Shown one piece after another: positions 33,951 to 45,585 of a stretch of DNA of 64,000 nucleotides. Below the pieces are notes generated by a model. It was given only the letters and a program-made list of their open reading frames with translations, had not been told where the DNA came from and did not search any database. The number at the start of each line of letters is the position of its first letter. The first letter of the stretch is position 1. Origin of the DNA: Amanita rubescens (Eukaryota > Basidiomycota > Agaricomycetes > Agaricales > Amanitaceae); assembly GCA_015039365.1 (NCBI GenBank), contig WION01000027.1:62001-126000 (forward strand). Direction: 5' to 3'. The position numbers and the translations under genes are program-made.

Positions 33951-34802
33951 GAGTTGGATGGGATGCTATCACGACCTTACACAGGCATAGGTACGACACG
34001 TGTCAAACGCGTCGTACGGATGGCTTGCAGACGGGTCTTGTTGCATTTTGAGGCGTGACTGGACCTTTTCGCACCGTAAGCGCCCACTGGTTCGACTTTT
34101 TTTGAACTTGCGTTAGTGTAAAAAGTCCGAGTGTGAGAGAGGAACTTGGTGATAGCAAACAAAGCAGAGGTTGGAAGAAGGTACTTGGGAAGAACAGTTG
34201 CGAGGTTAGAGAATAAAAGGGTATTTCCCAAGCCAGTTGTTTGCACAGACGGAGTAGGCCTGGGAAAAGCAAAAAAATGTTGTAATCAGGGACCCACAAC
34301 TTTGGACCAACCACGACACACGCTTTTTAGTAAAGGTTTGTAATATACTCGTCTTGTTGAAGATTACCCTGAGACTCTCGCTTCACCAGCCCCATCATGA
34401 TGGTGATGACGTTTGGCTGCACGGTTCAAACGTTCAAGTCGGAACGGTACACAAGCAGGGTCGATTTTGTCCACCGCCAAGTAACGCGATCGGATCTCGG
34501 TCCATCCGTAACTCAGTGACGCTCGCATCGAAACAGATATCGCGGGAAGGTACTGTATTTTCCAGGATGCCCGGTGGCTTGCAGATATTACTCGGGATAC
34601 CCGTTTTATGATGATCGATGATCTTCTCGTTTGTGGCATAGGTAGCCACCATTTCCTCTCGCACGCTAACATCCACCCGCGCATTCTCCACAACATAGTA
34701 ATCAAGACAATACAATAAAAGCTACAATATCAAGACCTGCTGATAATACAACGTTGAACTTCTACTACACATATCCGAGCCCGTTGCCATACCAGATGGC
34801 CC
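33951..34802. other. Intergenic, no gene supported
   Basis: About 850 bases downstream of the zinc-finger gene. Small overlapping frames on both strands cancel each other as evidence. Confidence 0.5.
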
Positions 34803-36476
34803 CTAGTGATTTTTGCCTCGCGGTTCGCCATCATGGACTTCCTTCCTATGCCTCCCATACGCATCTGTACGGCTGAACCGCTCATCACAATCCTCACACG
34901 TCATCATCAAGCTGAGGAGATGCGTTCCGCATATATGCTTGATCAAGCTCTGAACGCTGATCAAAGATCCGTTGGGCTGAACTCCTCTCGACCGCCCAGC
35001 CTTGGCCTCGATTTCCGAATCCGATTCTTCGCTGGGCGTATCCGAATGTCGCACATGGATATTCCTACCCCAATCACTTCTCTTGACGCCCCGTCCAAAC
35101 CTTTTCTGCATTTTCCTTCGCTTCTTCCTCAACATCGCCTCGTGCGTCTTGCTTTCGTACACGTCTGAATAAGGACAAGGAATATCGTCCCTCCATCTGC
35201 AATGGGTTTGGCATTTGCTAATTAGCCTGGATTTGGCTGGGCCTTTGAAAGGGCGGCCGTCGATGCTGGTGAAGAGCAAACCCTGCACGTATAGATCTCG
35301 GATGTGCTGACGCATGTGATCGTTGACGCTGCTCCTGTCGCAGGCGATGAGCTCGCCACAATGTTCCCACTGGCAATACTCCGATTGGGTTTCTTCGCCG
35401 ATCCTGGGCTTCAAATAGCTTCCTTGTCTCTTCCTAATCATGACGGCGGTGCGGCCTGCGGAAGGTGACGGTTCTGCTATCGCTGTAGAGTCCAAGACCA
35501 CAGGTGATGTATGTGGCGGAGGAGGCGGCGTCTCAAAGTCAGACAAAGAAGACATCGATGGAGAAGAAAGTGGGGGCATATGATCGGCATTGCGTAGTGG
35601 ATTTTGGAGAGGCTCCCACCAGTCAGCAGGATCGCAAGGCGGTGCAACCGTAAAGGGAACAGCTGTGGGAATTTCTATATCCATCGGCCTAAACATGGCT
35701 TGGCCGGGGAACGGTGCTATGGCAATTGTTAGACGCGAGAAGATTAACGGTGGCACGAGTAACTGACCTGGGCAAGAAGCCATCTGATAATTCCACGGGC
35801 CTGGCGCATGCATAGTCCCAAGCCTGGCAGTGTTCGTTTGATATGGCGCTGGGACGCCGAAAACAATGCTAAAAAAACGCATTAAGTAAGTAATGAGCTG
35901 CATATAGAACGGAGTTGATGGTTACTTGCCTTGGTGGCATGGTGGCATTCACGACCCATGGATGGCTCGTATACCCTTGGAACGGCGTGCCACCGTACAT
36001 TGGTAAAGGTTGCGGAGGTGCGAAGACTTCATTTCTGGGAAGCGAGGTTTGGTCGTTGACAATGGAAACGCCAGGTCCATAATTTAACCTATTAAAATTA
36101 TGTAGCTATAGCCCAGTGCAATGTAACAGCATTACAGTAAAGCTCACCAATTTGAAGAATATAAATATTGAGAAGGGACTGGAAGGGATGAAGAAATTGG
36201 CGCAGCCTGTGCGTCGAAGGAAGGAATATATTTGGGCGTAACAAAACCATCGTAAAATGGGTAAGAGTTGGTCTCTGGTTGGTTCGGTAAATTTGAGAGA
36301 CCCAGTAGAATTGATGAATGAGGATTCCAGCGGTTCGTATACAAATCCGACGGCTCCATAGACTGGAACAACAATGATAATAGCTCCTCGTCCAAAGAGT
36401 GGTGGTGGTGGTGGTTTACAACACCGCCTCCAAGGGGGCGCGGCAACGAAGAAGGGTCTTTCAAGGAAAAGTGCAT
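34803..36476 (-). CDS. C2H2 zinc-finger protein 1
   Basis: Four exons join in phase: complement of 36148-36476, 35930-36088, 35768-35868 and 34803-35716, giving 500 residues. The first intron is GT-AG; the second starts with GC (CCAAG/gcaagt). The N-terminal half is low complexity, with a His run (HHHHH) and Pro/Ser-rich segments. Zinc-finger-like motifs are C-terminal: YCQWEHCGELI with His pairs about 20 residues on, then CRWRDDIPCPY with a basic stretch (RKKRRKMQKR), then a classic finger CEDCDERFSRTDAYGRHRKEVH. The arrangement, with a basic nuclear-localisation-like stretch, suggests a transcription factor. A second gene with the same strand and design lies 1 kb upstream. Confidence 0.82.
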
Positions 36477-37417
36477 GGATATGGATGCAAAGAAAGTGAA
36501 AAAAAAAAGTGCAGTGTGCAGTGTGGTCTAGCTACTACAGCTTTATACCGCACATACAGGAAACAAAGAAGGGACTCGTGTAAAGGCCGCTAGCTAGAGG
36601 CGTGATCCCGAGGCCAAAAAAAATCCTTTGTCGTTGTTCTGAGAGGCAGACACGCGATGGCAACAATGACCACATTGAGCGACGGGGGGCTTAGCGGACA
36701 AAGCCTCTTTACCGTAATAGTCAATCCACCTTTGAAAGGTGGCATATACACAGCAGGTGCGTGGCTTTGCTTAGCACATACATACCCCCAACTTGGAAAT
36801 GGCCGTTGCCGGTGTCATTTTGGAAAGAACCCTGTTTTTTTTTTGGCTGTTTGTTTTGATCTACACGTTGTTTTAATGATGGTTATGGCAGGGAGGCACG
36901 GTGTTTGGGGGGTTCCCGAGTCAGAGGCGCTAGAAGCGTCTGGGTTTGAACGTATAGCCGTTTGATGTTTGTAATAGGTTTGAATTGTGGGTTCCTGTTT
37001 TATTTGATGTTCTTTTGTTGGTCCTTGACAAACATTTTCCCATCTTGCGCATAAACCTAATTAATCCTCTCCGTCGCTGTGGGTTGATCTATTTTTAAAG
37101 ACCGCGTTGATCAAGTTTCGTTCACATTGTCACGTTTATGATCGGCTGCGCGGCACCTGAGCGTTCTCGCCCTGAAGACGAAACTTTGCAAGAATGATTT
37201 AGAGTGTCAATGTGGGTGCATTGTGGATGTGGATGTGATGGCAAGGCCAATCATTCGAAGCACAGCCACCCGAACCGCCGTTTTGGCCCCCAAATCTCAC
37301 GGATGACTGCGACCCTTTTTGCACTTTGATCTGAGATTTTGCGGTACGATGAAACATTTTGGATAACACTATACTGAGAGTACGCAACAAAAAAAAAAAG
37401 GAGGCTTGGCCTACTAA
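36477..37417. other. Intergenic between the two zinc-finger genes
   Basis: About 940 bases, with poly-A/T runs at 36498 and 36835 and no open coding pattern. It should contain the promoter of zinc-finger gene 1 and the terminator of gene 2. Confidence 0.5.
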
Positions 37418-38625
37418 TCACGAGAACGTTGTATAGCATCTTGTCGGTAATACTGTACACAGGAAAGAGTCAGCAGCCCACTCTGCAACAGCATGTTTAA
37501 CGTGACTAGCCACAGCTTTTTCCCTATTCGCGGTTTCCTCAAACACGCACATAATCAATCCACCCCCCAAATCAGTCTCGTGGCACAGCATCGAGCTGTT
37601 CAGAAAATTATTACCCGACTGGGGGTTCAACGGACAGTCCTTCGAATGCCGATCAAGTACATCTCTGCGAAAGTAGCCTCGCTGTAGGCAGTGTTCGCAG
37701 CCGTGTATGGCTCCAGACAGGTGACCTATCGCGGAAGAGATATGGCGGGCCAACGAATCCGCGTTCATGAGTCCGGATTGGCAGCCAGGCCATAAGCAAG
37801 CGATGGGAGGAGCTTTTTTCCGAAGGTCGAGGTGGTGAGCGCTTCGGAGGTGTTCAGAGACCGAACGACGGTCGGTGTTGATCAGTCGGCCGCAATTGCC
37901 ACGCCAGCGGCAGTAGTCTTTTGGGGTGTTTTCACCGGATGGGGGGTCGTGGACGTAGTGGTCGTCTGGTGAGGCTGCGTCGATTTGGATGACTGTGTTT
38001 CCTGGAGAACCGCAAGTGGTAGGCGACGCGTCGTGTGGCCGCGGTTGGACCTGGGGTTGAGACAATAACAATGGGCTAGAGGGTATCGGTGAAACGTCCG
38101 GTGATGGATCAACCCTACTAGTTATCGCTTTAGGTACTTGTGTTATCGAGTGGATCATGAAATGAACTCACTGGGGAATTTGAACGTCGTCTGGAATGGG
38201 CACGTCAACGACCACACTGCAGGCCCAACGAGGCAATATCGTTAGCGTAGGGCGGGCGAAAGAACCAACTTTATAGCCCGTACCTGTAGATCTCCGAGGC
38301 TACAGGGGAAAATATTGGAGAGGGTACTAAAGCTGCCAAATCCTCGTTCGCTCCTGGCTGGAGGAACGGCTCTGGAATTTGAGGACTTGGAACGCCCGTA
38401 GGTCTAGGTGAAGGAGGTTCGGAGACAACATCCATTAGCGTGGTATAGTCGCGAGTAACCAAGGCCAAGTCAACGTCGGCTTGGGCGTCTTCAATCCGAA
38501 CTTGCAGGGGATGCTGTAGGCCGTAGGTAAGAAGGCTGTGAAAGCGTTGCTTAGCAATACGTTTTGACCGCCAAAGCAACTTACACATCGCATATATAGG
38601 CGTAATCCTCTGGCGTGAAAGACAT
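37418..38625 (-). CDS. C2H2 zinc-finger protein 2
   Basis: Four exons join in phase: complement of 38585-38625, 38284-38535, 38172-38216 and 37418-38117, giving 345 residues; introns are GT-AG. The start ATG at 38625 gives MSFTPEDYAYICDV. A Pro/Ser-rich middle is followed by three Cys/His clusters: YCRWRGNCGRLINTDRRSVSEHL with a His pair, CLWPGCQSGLMNADSLARH, and CEHCLQRGYFRRDVLDRH. The first cluster resembles the first cluster of the neighbouring gene (YC.W...CG.LI..DR.SV..H), so the two are probably old tandem paralogues. Likely a DNA-binding regulator in the nucleus; target unknown. The last few residues could change if there is a further intron near 37450. Confidence 0.8.
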
Positions 38626-39416
38626 CAGGAGAGGGCAAAGGTAAAGAGCGTCTTCTGGGATTAATAAGGAAGAAAATTGGGGTCCAAACTTTTCATCAAG
38701 TCGAGATAGGGCACAACAGCCTTCTCTCCAAGTATACGTTATGCGGCGTGCCGGGAGGAGAAATATGTAAATGGTGTCATGCTATCCTATCCGGGCACGA
38801 AGAAGCCCAAATCATCCCTTGTGGGATTGTGAAACTGGCCAATCACCCAGTCCAGGAGGAAAAAGAGAAAAAAAGTTTGTCCACTCGCGGGAGAAGAGGG
38901 TGGATCTGAGATTGATGAGGAATGTGGCTTTTTGCACCGAACGGACATTTTGGGACAAATAGAGGGGATGGGTAGCACAGGCGCGTGCTTGCCAGAGGCA
39001 GTTCGGCTCGGCTACAGTGGTTATGTTTGGAATTACTAGATCGGCTGAGCTCGAATTGATGACATGATAGATTGGTGTGGCGCTAGGTTGATTAAACGCC
39101 CTTCGTCTAAGTAGTAAATTCAAGGGAGGGGAAAGCGTGTGCCTACCTTCACCTTTGTTCACTGGGATAAAAGAGATCCGATCCTAGAGGCCGCATGCTT
39201 TAGCTTTCCGTCGTCTCTGAATCGCCGGCGCAGCAATAAAGAAAGAAGCGGCGCCGCGTGACTGTTGTTGGACATAAGTATCCCAACTCGCAAGATCCTC
39301 AAAGTATAATGAGCTCATCGTTTTCCACACGGTGGTGTATACGTACATGGGCGCAGCGCTCGACCGAGTCAACCTTAAGCGTGGCAGTGCCCAATTCCGC
39401 CTCGGTCACGCCAGCG
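38626..39416. other. Intergenic between divergent genes
   Basis: About 790 bases between zinc-finger gene 2 (leftward) and the DnaJ gene (rightward). It must hold both promoters. No clear TATA box near either start. Confidence 0.5.
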
Positions 39417-41086
39417 ATGTCACACAACGGCACGACCATGGACCCTCTACCCTCCCGACCAATCGAACCTCACCTCCCCGCACGCTGTCCAAATTCTACC
39501 TGCAACACCCACCTTGAATTCCCTATACCATCTCCACCACCACCACCACGCTTTCCTCTCAAAATCCGCTGCTTCGCTTGCAAAACCATCTTCACCTCTC
39601 CATTCAACCCTACCCAACCCGAACCTCCCCCTCGCCCTCGTTCATCCTCCTCCTCCTCCTCACCTTCCACACCACTCGATGGCTATTCTACGAAACCACC
39701 ATCATCATCATCCACACCCGCGCGTAAATCCCGAATGATCGGCACCCAAGAAAAACCCTTGGAAACCGAATACTACGACCTCCTAGGCCTAACCCCCACT
39801 TCCACCCAAGACGACATCAAACGCGCCTACCGCCGCCTCGCCATCAAGCACCACCCAGACAAAAACCTCCACGACCCCACCGCCTCTGAACGATTCAAGA
39901 AAATCTCCATCGCTTACCAAACTTTATCGGATCCCGAACTCAGGAGGCGTTATAACGAGTTGGGAGCCAAAGCCGGGACGCCGGAGGGAGGGTATGTTGA
40001 TCCTGAACAGGTGTTTAGTGCGTTGTTTGGTGGCGACAAGTTTGTGCCGATTATTGGGAGTATTAGTTTGGCGAAGGAGATGAAGGCGGCGATGCAAGAG
40101 GCTGGGGGAGAAGATGATGATAATGAAGAGGATGCCAGTGCTGTTGCTGCGGGTGGAGGTGCGAAGTTGGACGTTAGCAAGCAGGCAGGGGAGAAGAATT
40201 CGAAACGAGATTCAAAGGTGTTGTCTCCGGAGGAAAGAGCGGCGCGGGATGAAAAAGCGAGAAAGAAGTCGGCGGAAAGGGCGGCGGTGAGAGAAGAACG
40301 GGTCTCGAAGCTTTTTGAGAACCTTGAACGCAAAGTGGCTATATTCACGGAGATCGCTGCGGGTCCGAACGACAGGGATATGCTCAATGGTTATAAACAG
40401 ATGTGCGAGCTAGAAGCCGAGTACGTCTGTCTTCCCGACTTATTTTCTGATTTTTTACACAACGTCCAACCAGTGACCTCGTCCACGAATCGTATGGCTA
40501 CGAACTTTTACAAACGATCGGTTTCGTCTACGCCTCCAAAGCCAAACACTTCCTCGCCACTCACCAAACCTTTTTCGGCGTCGGTGGATGGATACACAAC
40601 GTCCAATCTAAATACCACGTATTTTCCGAAACCGTATCTACCCTCCGTTCCGCAATCGAACTCAAAGCGGTTTTTGATCAACTCCAAGCGGCCGAAAAGG
40701 CAGGCGGACTTTCCCCGGAAGAGAGAAAGAAACTCGAAGAGCAAGCTGCGGAAAAGGGCGTTCAAGCCTTGTTCAAAGGGACCAAATTAGAAGTGGAGAG
40801 CGTGTTGAGGGAAGTTTGTGATAGGTTATTGGATGCTGGAGCGGGGAGGGATAAGGTATTGTTGAGAGCGATCGCGTTGCAGATTTTGGGAGAGGCGTAT
40901 ATGGCTGTCAAGAAGGATCCAGATGCGCCTGGGTTGGGTACGGGGTTGGGCGGGATGGCGCAGTCTGGACAGGGTCGGGCGCAAGGGTCGGCGACGAGTT
41001 CAGCGCGCGGAAATGGGATGGGAGATGATAGTGAGTATGTCAAGGTAGAGACGAAGGCGAGTAGGGAGCGTTCGGGGCGGAGGTGA
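39417..41086 (+). CDS. DnaJ (Hsp40) protein with DnaJ-X domain, intact copy
   Basis: Two exons, 39417-40420 and 40474-41086, with a 53-base intron, give 538 residues in phase. ATG 39417 gives MSHNGTTMDPLPS; ATG 39438 is also possible. The N-terminus has two cysteine pairs (CPNSTC ... CFAC) that may bind zinc, then a Pro/Ser-rich linker. The J domain is at about 113-180 (EYYDLLGLTP, HHPDKNL with the HPD needed to stimulate Hsp70 ATPase). A DnaJ-X domain follows to the C-terminus (SLAKEMK, VLSPEERAARDEKARKK, ELEADLVHESYGYELLQTIGFVYASKAKHF, GGWIHNVQSKYH). The family includes yeast Caj1-type co-chaperones. Two decayed copies lie at 50.6-51.9 and 53.8-54.4 kb. A GTPase gene follows 375 bases downstream on the same strand, in all three copies. 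Confidence 0.9.
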
Positions 41087-41460
41087 TGGATCCGATTCGA
41101 GATACCGTACTACCTGATGATCATTGTAGATTAGAGTGCATTGTTTAATTTGGACTTGTGAGGTTTAGTATCGGGGTCCATAACGCGGCAGTTGGTGCCC
41201 TCGGGGTCCGTTCTGCAGGTTATCGGTTATCTCTCGCGCTCATCTACACGCCTTACACGCCTTTTGGCTACAAAACACCGTTATTCACCTCGGGGTCCGT
41301 TCTGCAGGTTATCTCTCGCGCTCATCTACACGCCATACACGCCTTTTGGCTACAAACCATCATTATTCACCGATCTCTCGCCGCCCTACATCATTGTTGT
41401 ATATCAAATTGTCCATCTTCCAGTGTATCATTTCTCCAGTGGCGATAAAAGCATCAAGCA
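41087..41460 (+). repeat. DnaJ-GTPase spacer with tandem repeat
   Basis: A unit of about 100 bases starting CGGGGTCCGTTCTGCAGG and ending in TTTTGGCTACAAA occurs twice in tandem at about 41195-41360. The spacer of copy 2 (50400-50580) has one unit and copy 3 (54480-54600) only fragments. It probably includes the GTPase promoter. Confidence 0.75.
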
Positions 41461-44400
41461 ATGTCCGAGGCGAATAGCAGTGCGTTCTATGCACGTCGGT
41501 ACACATAGTAACGATGATTAATTTTAAGTCACAGATCTTATTGATATGCTCAAGGAGCGATACAACTGCCCTTATTTTCGCATTCTTGTCATTGGGAGGG
41601 CAAATGCAGGCAAGACTACTATTCTTGAGAAAGTTTGTGGTGTAGCAATGGGCACAAATCCCATTGTCTACCATCAGGATGATAGTGACCTTAAACGTAA
41701 TACATCTTTTGCACATCAAGCATTTTTTGCTTAAAATTTAATGTTAGAACCTTTGGACATCCATCTGGCTCCAACAATTGAGGTGAGTCGACTCATTTGG
41801 TAGCTAGCCCCTCCATTGAGACATAATCAATATCCAGAGAGGCATACATGATATTGAAGACCAAATTACATACCCTGGAAGCAATTTCATCTTCCATGAC
41901 TCGCAGGGGTTTGAGGCTGGTAATAATAGGGAACTTGAAGATGTCTGGAAATTCATTGAGAGGAGATCTGCTTCAACTACAACAAGGCAGCAGTTGCATA
42001 TGATTTGGTATTTTGTACTCTATTTTTATGGGGCTGGCAAGCTTAACTGTCATAGGTACTGCATACCTATGGAAGGATCTCGCCCTATTCAATCTGAAGA
42101 ACTCAAATTCTTCACTAAAGGAATTGGGGAAGGTACTATGCAAACCACCAGGCATAAAATTGGATTACTGACCAGAAGAGGCCCACAGTTCCTTTGGTGG
42201 CAATATTCACCAAATTTGATGCACAAATTATCAAGGAATATGTGCAATTAAATGACATGGAAGATGATGGAGATAAGTGGTACAAGGCCAAGGAGAATGC
42301 TGAAGACACTTTTCAGAGAGTATATCTCCCCAAGGTCATGAAAACTGGATATCCTCCTAAGACATATGTGCACTTGGAAGGTGAGATTAACAACATTTGA
42401 TCGTTTAAAGGGAGAGATAATCATGGTTGGAAGATATGGATATGCCAGAGACAGACTGTCATGAACTGACTGCAATATCAGCTGCTGCAATTGATGACCC
42501 CAGTCTTAACAGGCTGTTTGTATCAACACAAATGAACAATCTTGATCTTTGTGTCAAGTCAGCTGTTAAGTGAGGATCTTATTGTAGGACCAGTTTTAAA
42601 GTTTCATGGCTTCCAGATTTTCCTTGGGTGCAAGTGGTTTGGACTATGTTGTTCATCTTGCATTCAATAGCTTTCCTCATTATTGGGTGAGTTTTGAATA
42701 CTTTGATATGGACAACAACTTACCAATGAGTCAAAGTTCCAAAGAACAGTAAGTATGTATGATCAATGGATAGCAGCACTAAAACTTATTCTCTAGAATG
42801 TGAGTATGCTGATACATTATTCCATGATTTTGCTAAATGCTAAAATTAATAGGATGTATGTGATTTGCACATATCTACCATTGAATGCTACTACAAATCT
42901 CTAAGCATGTTTTGATGAAAGTGAGTGTCACTATAGTTGCACCTGCAATAAGTCTGATTCAATTGGTAACAGTGGGTAGGCAAAATTAGACCATATTTTG
43001 CAATCACTTATGATCATATGAGCAACAGGAAGTGAGTGACACCATCTTTCCCTGGAAGGCAAATTCATCTCATGGCCAACAGGATGTATGTTACATACAT
43101 TGCACCTTTCTTTTCAGGTAATTAGCTTATTGTATCTATTCTCAAACAGAGAAAAGTGGGTGAAAACACATCTCTTTAGATCTGCATTTTGAATTTTATG
43201 ACAAATAGGAAGTTGGTGACCATGCAATATCATTGGGCAAATTGTTTAATGATTTGGTCCATAAATACATAATAGCGTGTGAGTGACAGTGTATTCTATT
43301 CTCTTGGGTAATTGTGCCCTAACTGGTTGCCAACAGTCTGTGAGTGGAACTACATCTCAGTCTTCATACAGACAATGTCATACATAATATTCATTCCCAT
43401 CCAACAGTCTGTGAGTAGCTCTCTCTACACTTCACCTCCAAGGCAGTCTATCATGTGATTCATATGTTATTTTATGACCAACAGAAGGTAAGTAACACAG
43501 AAGCTTATTTATATGCAGAAAGTCACACCTTATTTCTTCTGGGATCAAAAGTTTGTAAGCAACATTGAACTTCTTTCTCAGAATTCCAACACATTTCTCA
43601 CCATGACCAACAAGAGTGTGAGTACACCACAATTTGTTCTACTGATCAGCTTTTCATCTCATACCACAACCAACAGAAAGTGAGTGGATGCTGCACTCTT
43701 ACCTATCAGAAACTTTATCATGCATGACCAAAAGGGAGTAAGCAGCATTTAGTCATATGTATCAAGTGATGTCATAAAATCTTATCTTACAATGAACAGA
43801 GTGTAAGTGACTTTTTCTTCCAGGCATCTCATCAGATCTTATACCATATTTGGCAGGTTGTGAGTAACATTATGCCTTTATCTCTTTATCTTACTTGATT
43901 TCATGATAAGGAGAGTGTGAGTGAAAGCACAGCTTCAACAAGTCTGATCTCTTATCTTCTAATGATAAACAGAAAGTGAGCAATACTGCACTTTCATGTT
44001 GGTCTCATGAGTCATGTTATCCTATCTCACAGAATGTTAGTAATGCTGCACTTGCTTATCAATGAACAACTCCATCTAATTTCACCTGATTGCTCACAGC
44101 CTGTGCATAACATTTAATGTTTTCATCCCAAGTAGTCATCTTGATAATAACCAACAGAAAGTGAGTAACATTGTATGTACTGCAATTTTACATATCTCCA
44201 TAACCAACAGGATGCAAGTACATGTCACTTGATGTTTTGTCTCTAATCCAATGATGCCCATAACACCACACCCATGGACAACAGGAAGCAAGTAGCTCTG
44301 TACATTACTTGCTATTGCCTCTTATCATATTTTGTGTTTACAGAATGTAAGTGTCAGTCATGAGACTATCATATGTCATGTGCTTGCACCATGTCTTATT

Positions 44401-45585
44401 ATCAACAAACAGACTGTAAGTGAGGCACTGCAATAGCAAAAAAATCATCTGACCTCATCATATCTTCTAACCAACAGGCTGTGAGTGGCCCTGACATTTG
44501 TCTGAAAATCAGTTCTGATCTTGTAACAACAGTTTGTATGTAATGTTGTATTTCTATCCATTTGTGGCCTGATTTGATGTCCTATTATGACCGACAGGAT
44601 GTAAGTTGCATTGTATTTGGCATCCCACAAGCTATCCTAATTTATTTCATGGCTGATAGGATGTGAGTGTTGCCATCATTTATTTGCTATTCAATCTTAC
44701 TAGATCAATTCCAACAGGTTGTGAGTGATATGGCAAATTTTCTGCTGATAGATCTGATAATAGGGTCAATAGGATGTGGGCTTGAATGCATCTTTGTTTT
44801 TGTACAGATTATTGATTCAATTATCAATAGAAGGTGAGTAAGATGATATTTCCACATGGAATTTATCTCATAATTAACAGAAAGTGGGTGTTGGTGCAGT
44901 CTCATCACCATCACCATCTCATGGTCATAGATTGTGAGCAACATTGGATTTCTGAAATAGAATATTTCCATAAGGATATTACAGAATGTAGGGGAAAATA
45001 TTGTCCTTTCTGGGGTCAATCTTTATGTTTCCTTCACAGATGGTGCAGCTCTATTTTAATTTTTCCATAGCTGTTCCCTCACCTTTCCTATGTCCTAGGT
45101 GAGCAGTGATGTACACATCACATCATCAGAGACATTCTAACCTGCTTTAGGTTGTAGGTCATTCACTGAACTGAACTTGGAAATATTGCCTATCATGATT
45201 CACCTCCTCAGGGCCAACTTTGTGATCTGTTTGACTTTGGAGAACAAGCAAAATATTTCAGTGAGACAGTGAGACTATCAATACATATCTTGCTGTTTAA
45301 AAGTTCTCACCCTTGAACCAGCCCACATGCTATCAAATTATAGCAGGTAGTAAGATGCACTGTTCTGTATTTTCCCTCAATTAAGAATTCACAGCAAGTG
45401 TCATCATTGCCAAGAAATCATTTTGGATAAAAAAGCCACTTATTGAATCAATCCCAGAAGCTTTTAATCACTTCAAGAAAGCTGGAAGTGTTGATAAACT
45501 GAAGGCTAGAATCAAATCAGAATATCTTCCACATGATCATCAAGATTTAATTGAATTTTTATATGATATAATTAAGGATTTCTGA
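41461..45585 (+). CDS. AIG1-like G-domain GTPase 1, with micro-exon array
   Basis: Exons 1-8 are 41461-41479, 41529-41696, 41748-41782, 41838-42007, 42056-42132, 42189-42380, 42434-42569 and 42617-42686. About 40 micro-exons follow from 42737 to 45153 (separate entry), then 45212-45268, 45322-45346 and 45395-45585. Phases agree throughout, for a protein of about 427 residues. G motifs: GRANAGKT (P-loop, G1), HDSQGFEAG (G3 DxxG) and TKFD (G4). The C-terminal exon encodes VIIAKKSFWIKKPL. This is the Agaricomycete G-domain family that resembles AIG1/septin-like GTPases; cellular role unknown. It lies on the DnaJ strand. The odd point is the exon structure: the micro-exon part contributes only about 48 residues over 2.4 kb. 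Confidence 0.85.
42737..45153 (+). other. Micro-exon array 1 (about 40 single-codon exons)
   Basis: Consecutive units read 3'ss AG, then 3 nt, then GTGAGT or a variant. Examples: TTCCAAAGAACA 42737-42748 (12 nt), AAT 42797, GAT 42853, a 15-nt exon 42906-42920, TGG 42973, GAA 43029, GAT 43083, AGAAAA 43150-43155, GAA 43209, CGT 43276, TCT 43337, TCT 43408, AAG 43495, and so on to GTT 45151-45153. Introns are 48-85 nt with typical acceptors (CCAACAG, ATAG). The introns differ in sequence; only their borders are alike. All exons are multiples of three and phase 0. Two donors are GC (GCAAGT after GAT 44211 and after GAA 44285). Boundaries were assigned by eye and a few near the 3' end are uncertain. 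Confidence 0.75.

Noticed and set aside
39514..39738. His-rich plus-frame ORF
   Set aside because: Alternative frame of the low-complexity linker of the DnaJ gene.
42181..42250. Frameshift in the GTPase before the TKFD motif
   Set aside because: Using the acceptor at CCCACAG (42188) gives the family reading VPLVAIFTKFD in phase; the earlier acceptors do not.
45071..45098. A 28-nt exon at the end of the micro-exon array
   Set aside because: It is not a multiple of three and would shift the well-supported QLCDLF exon out of frame in all copies.
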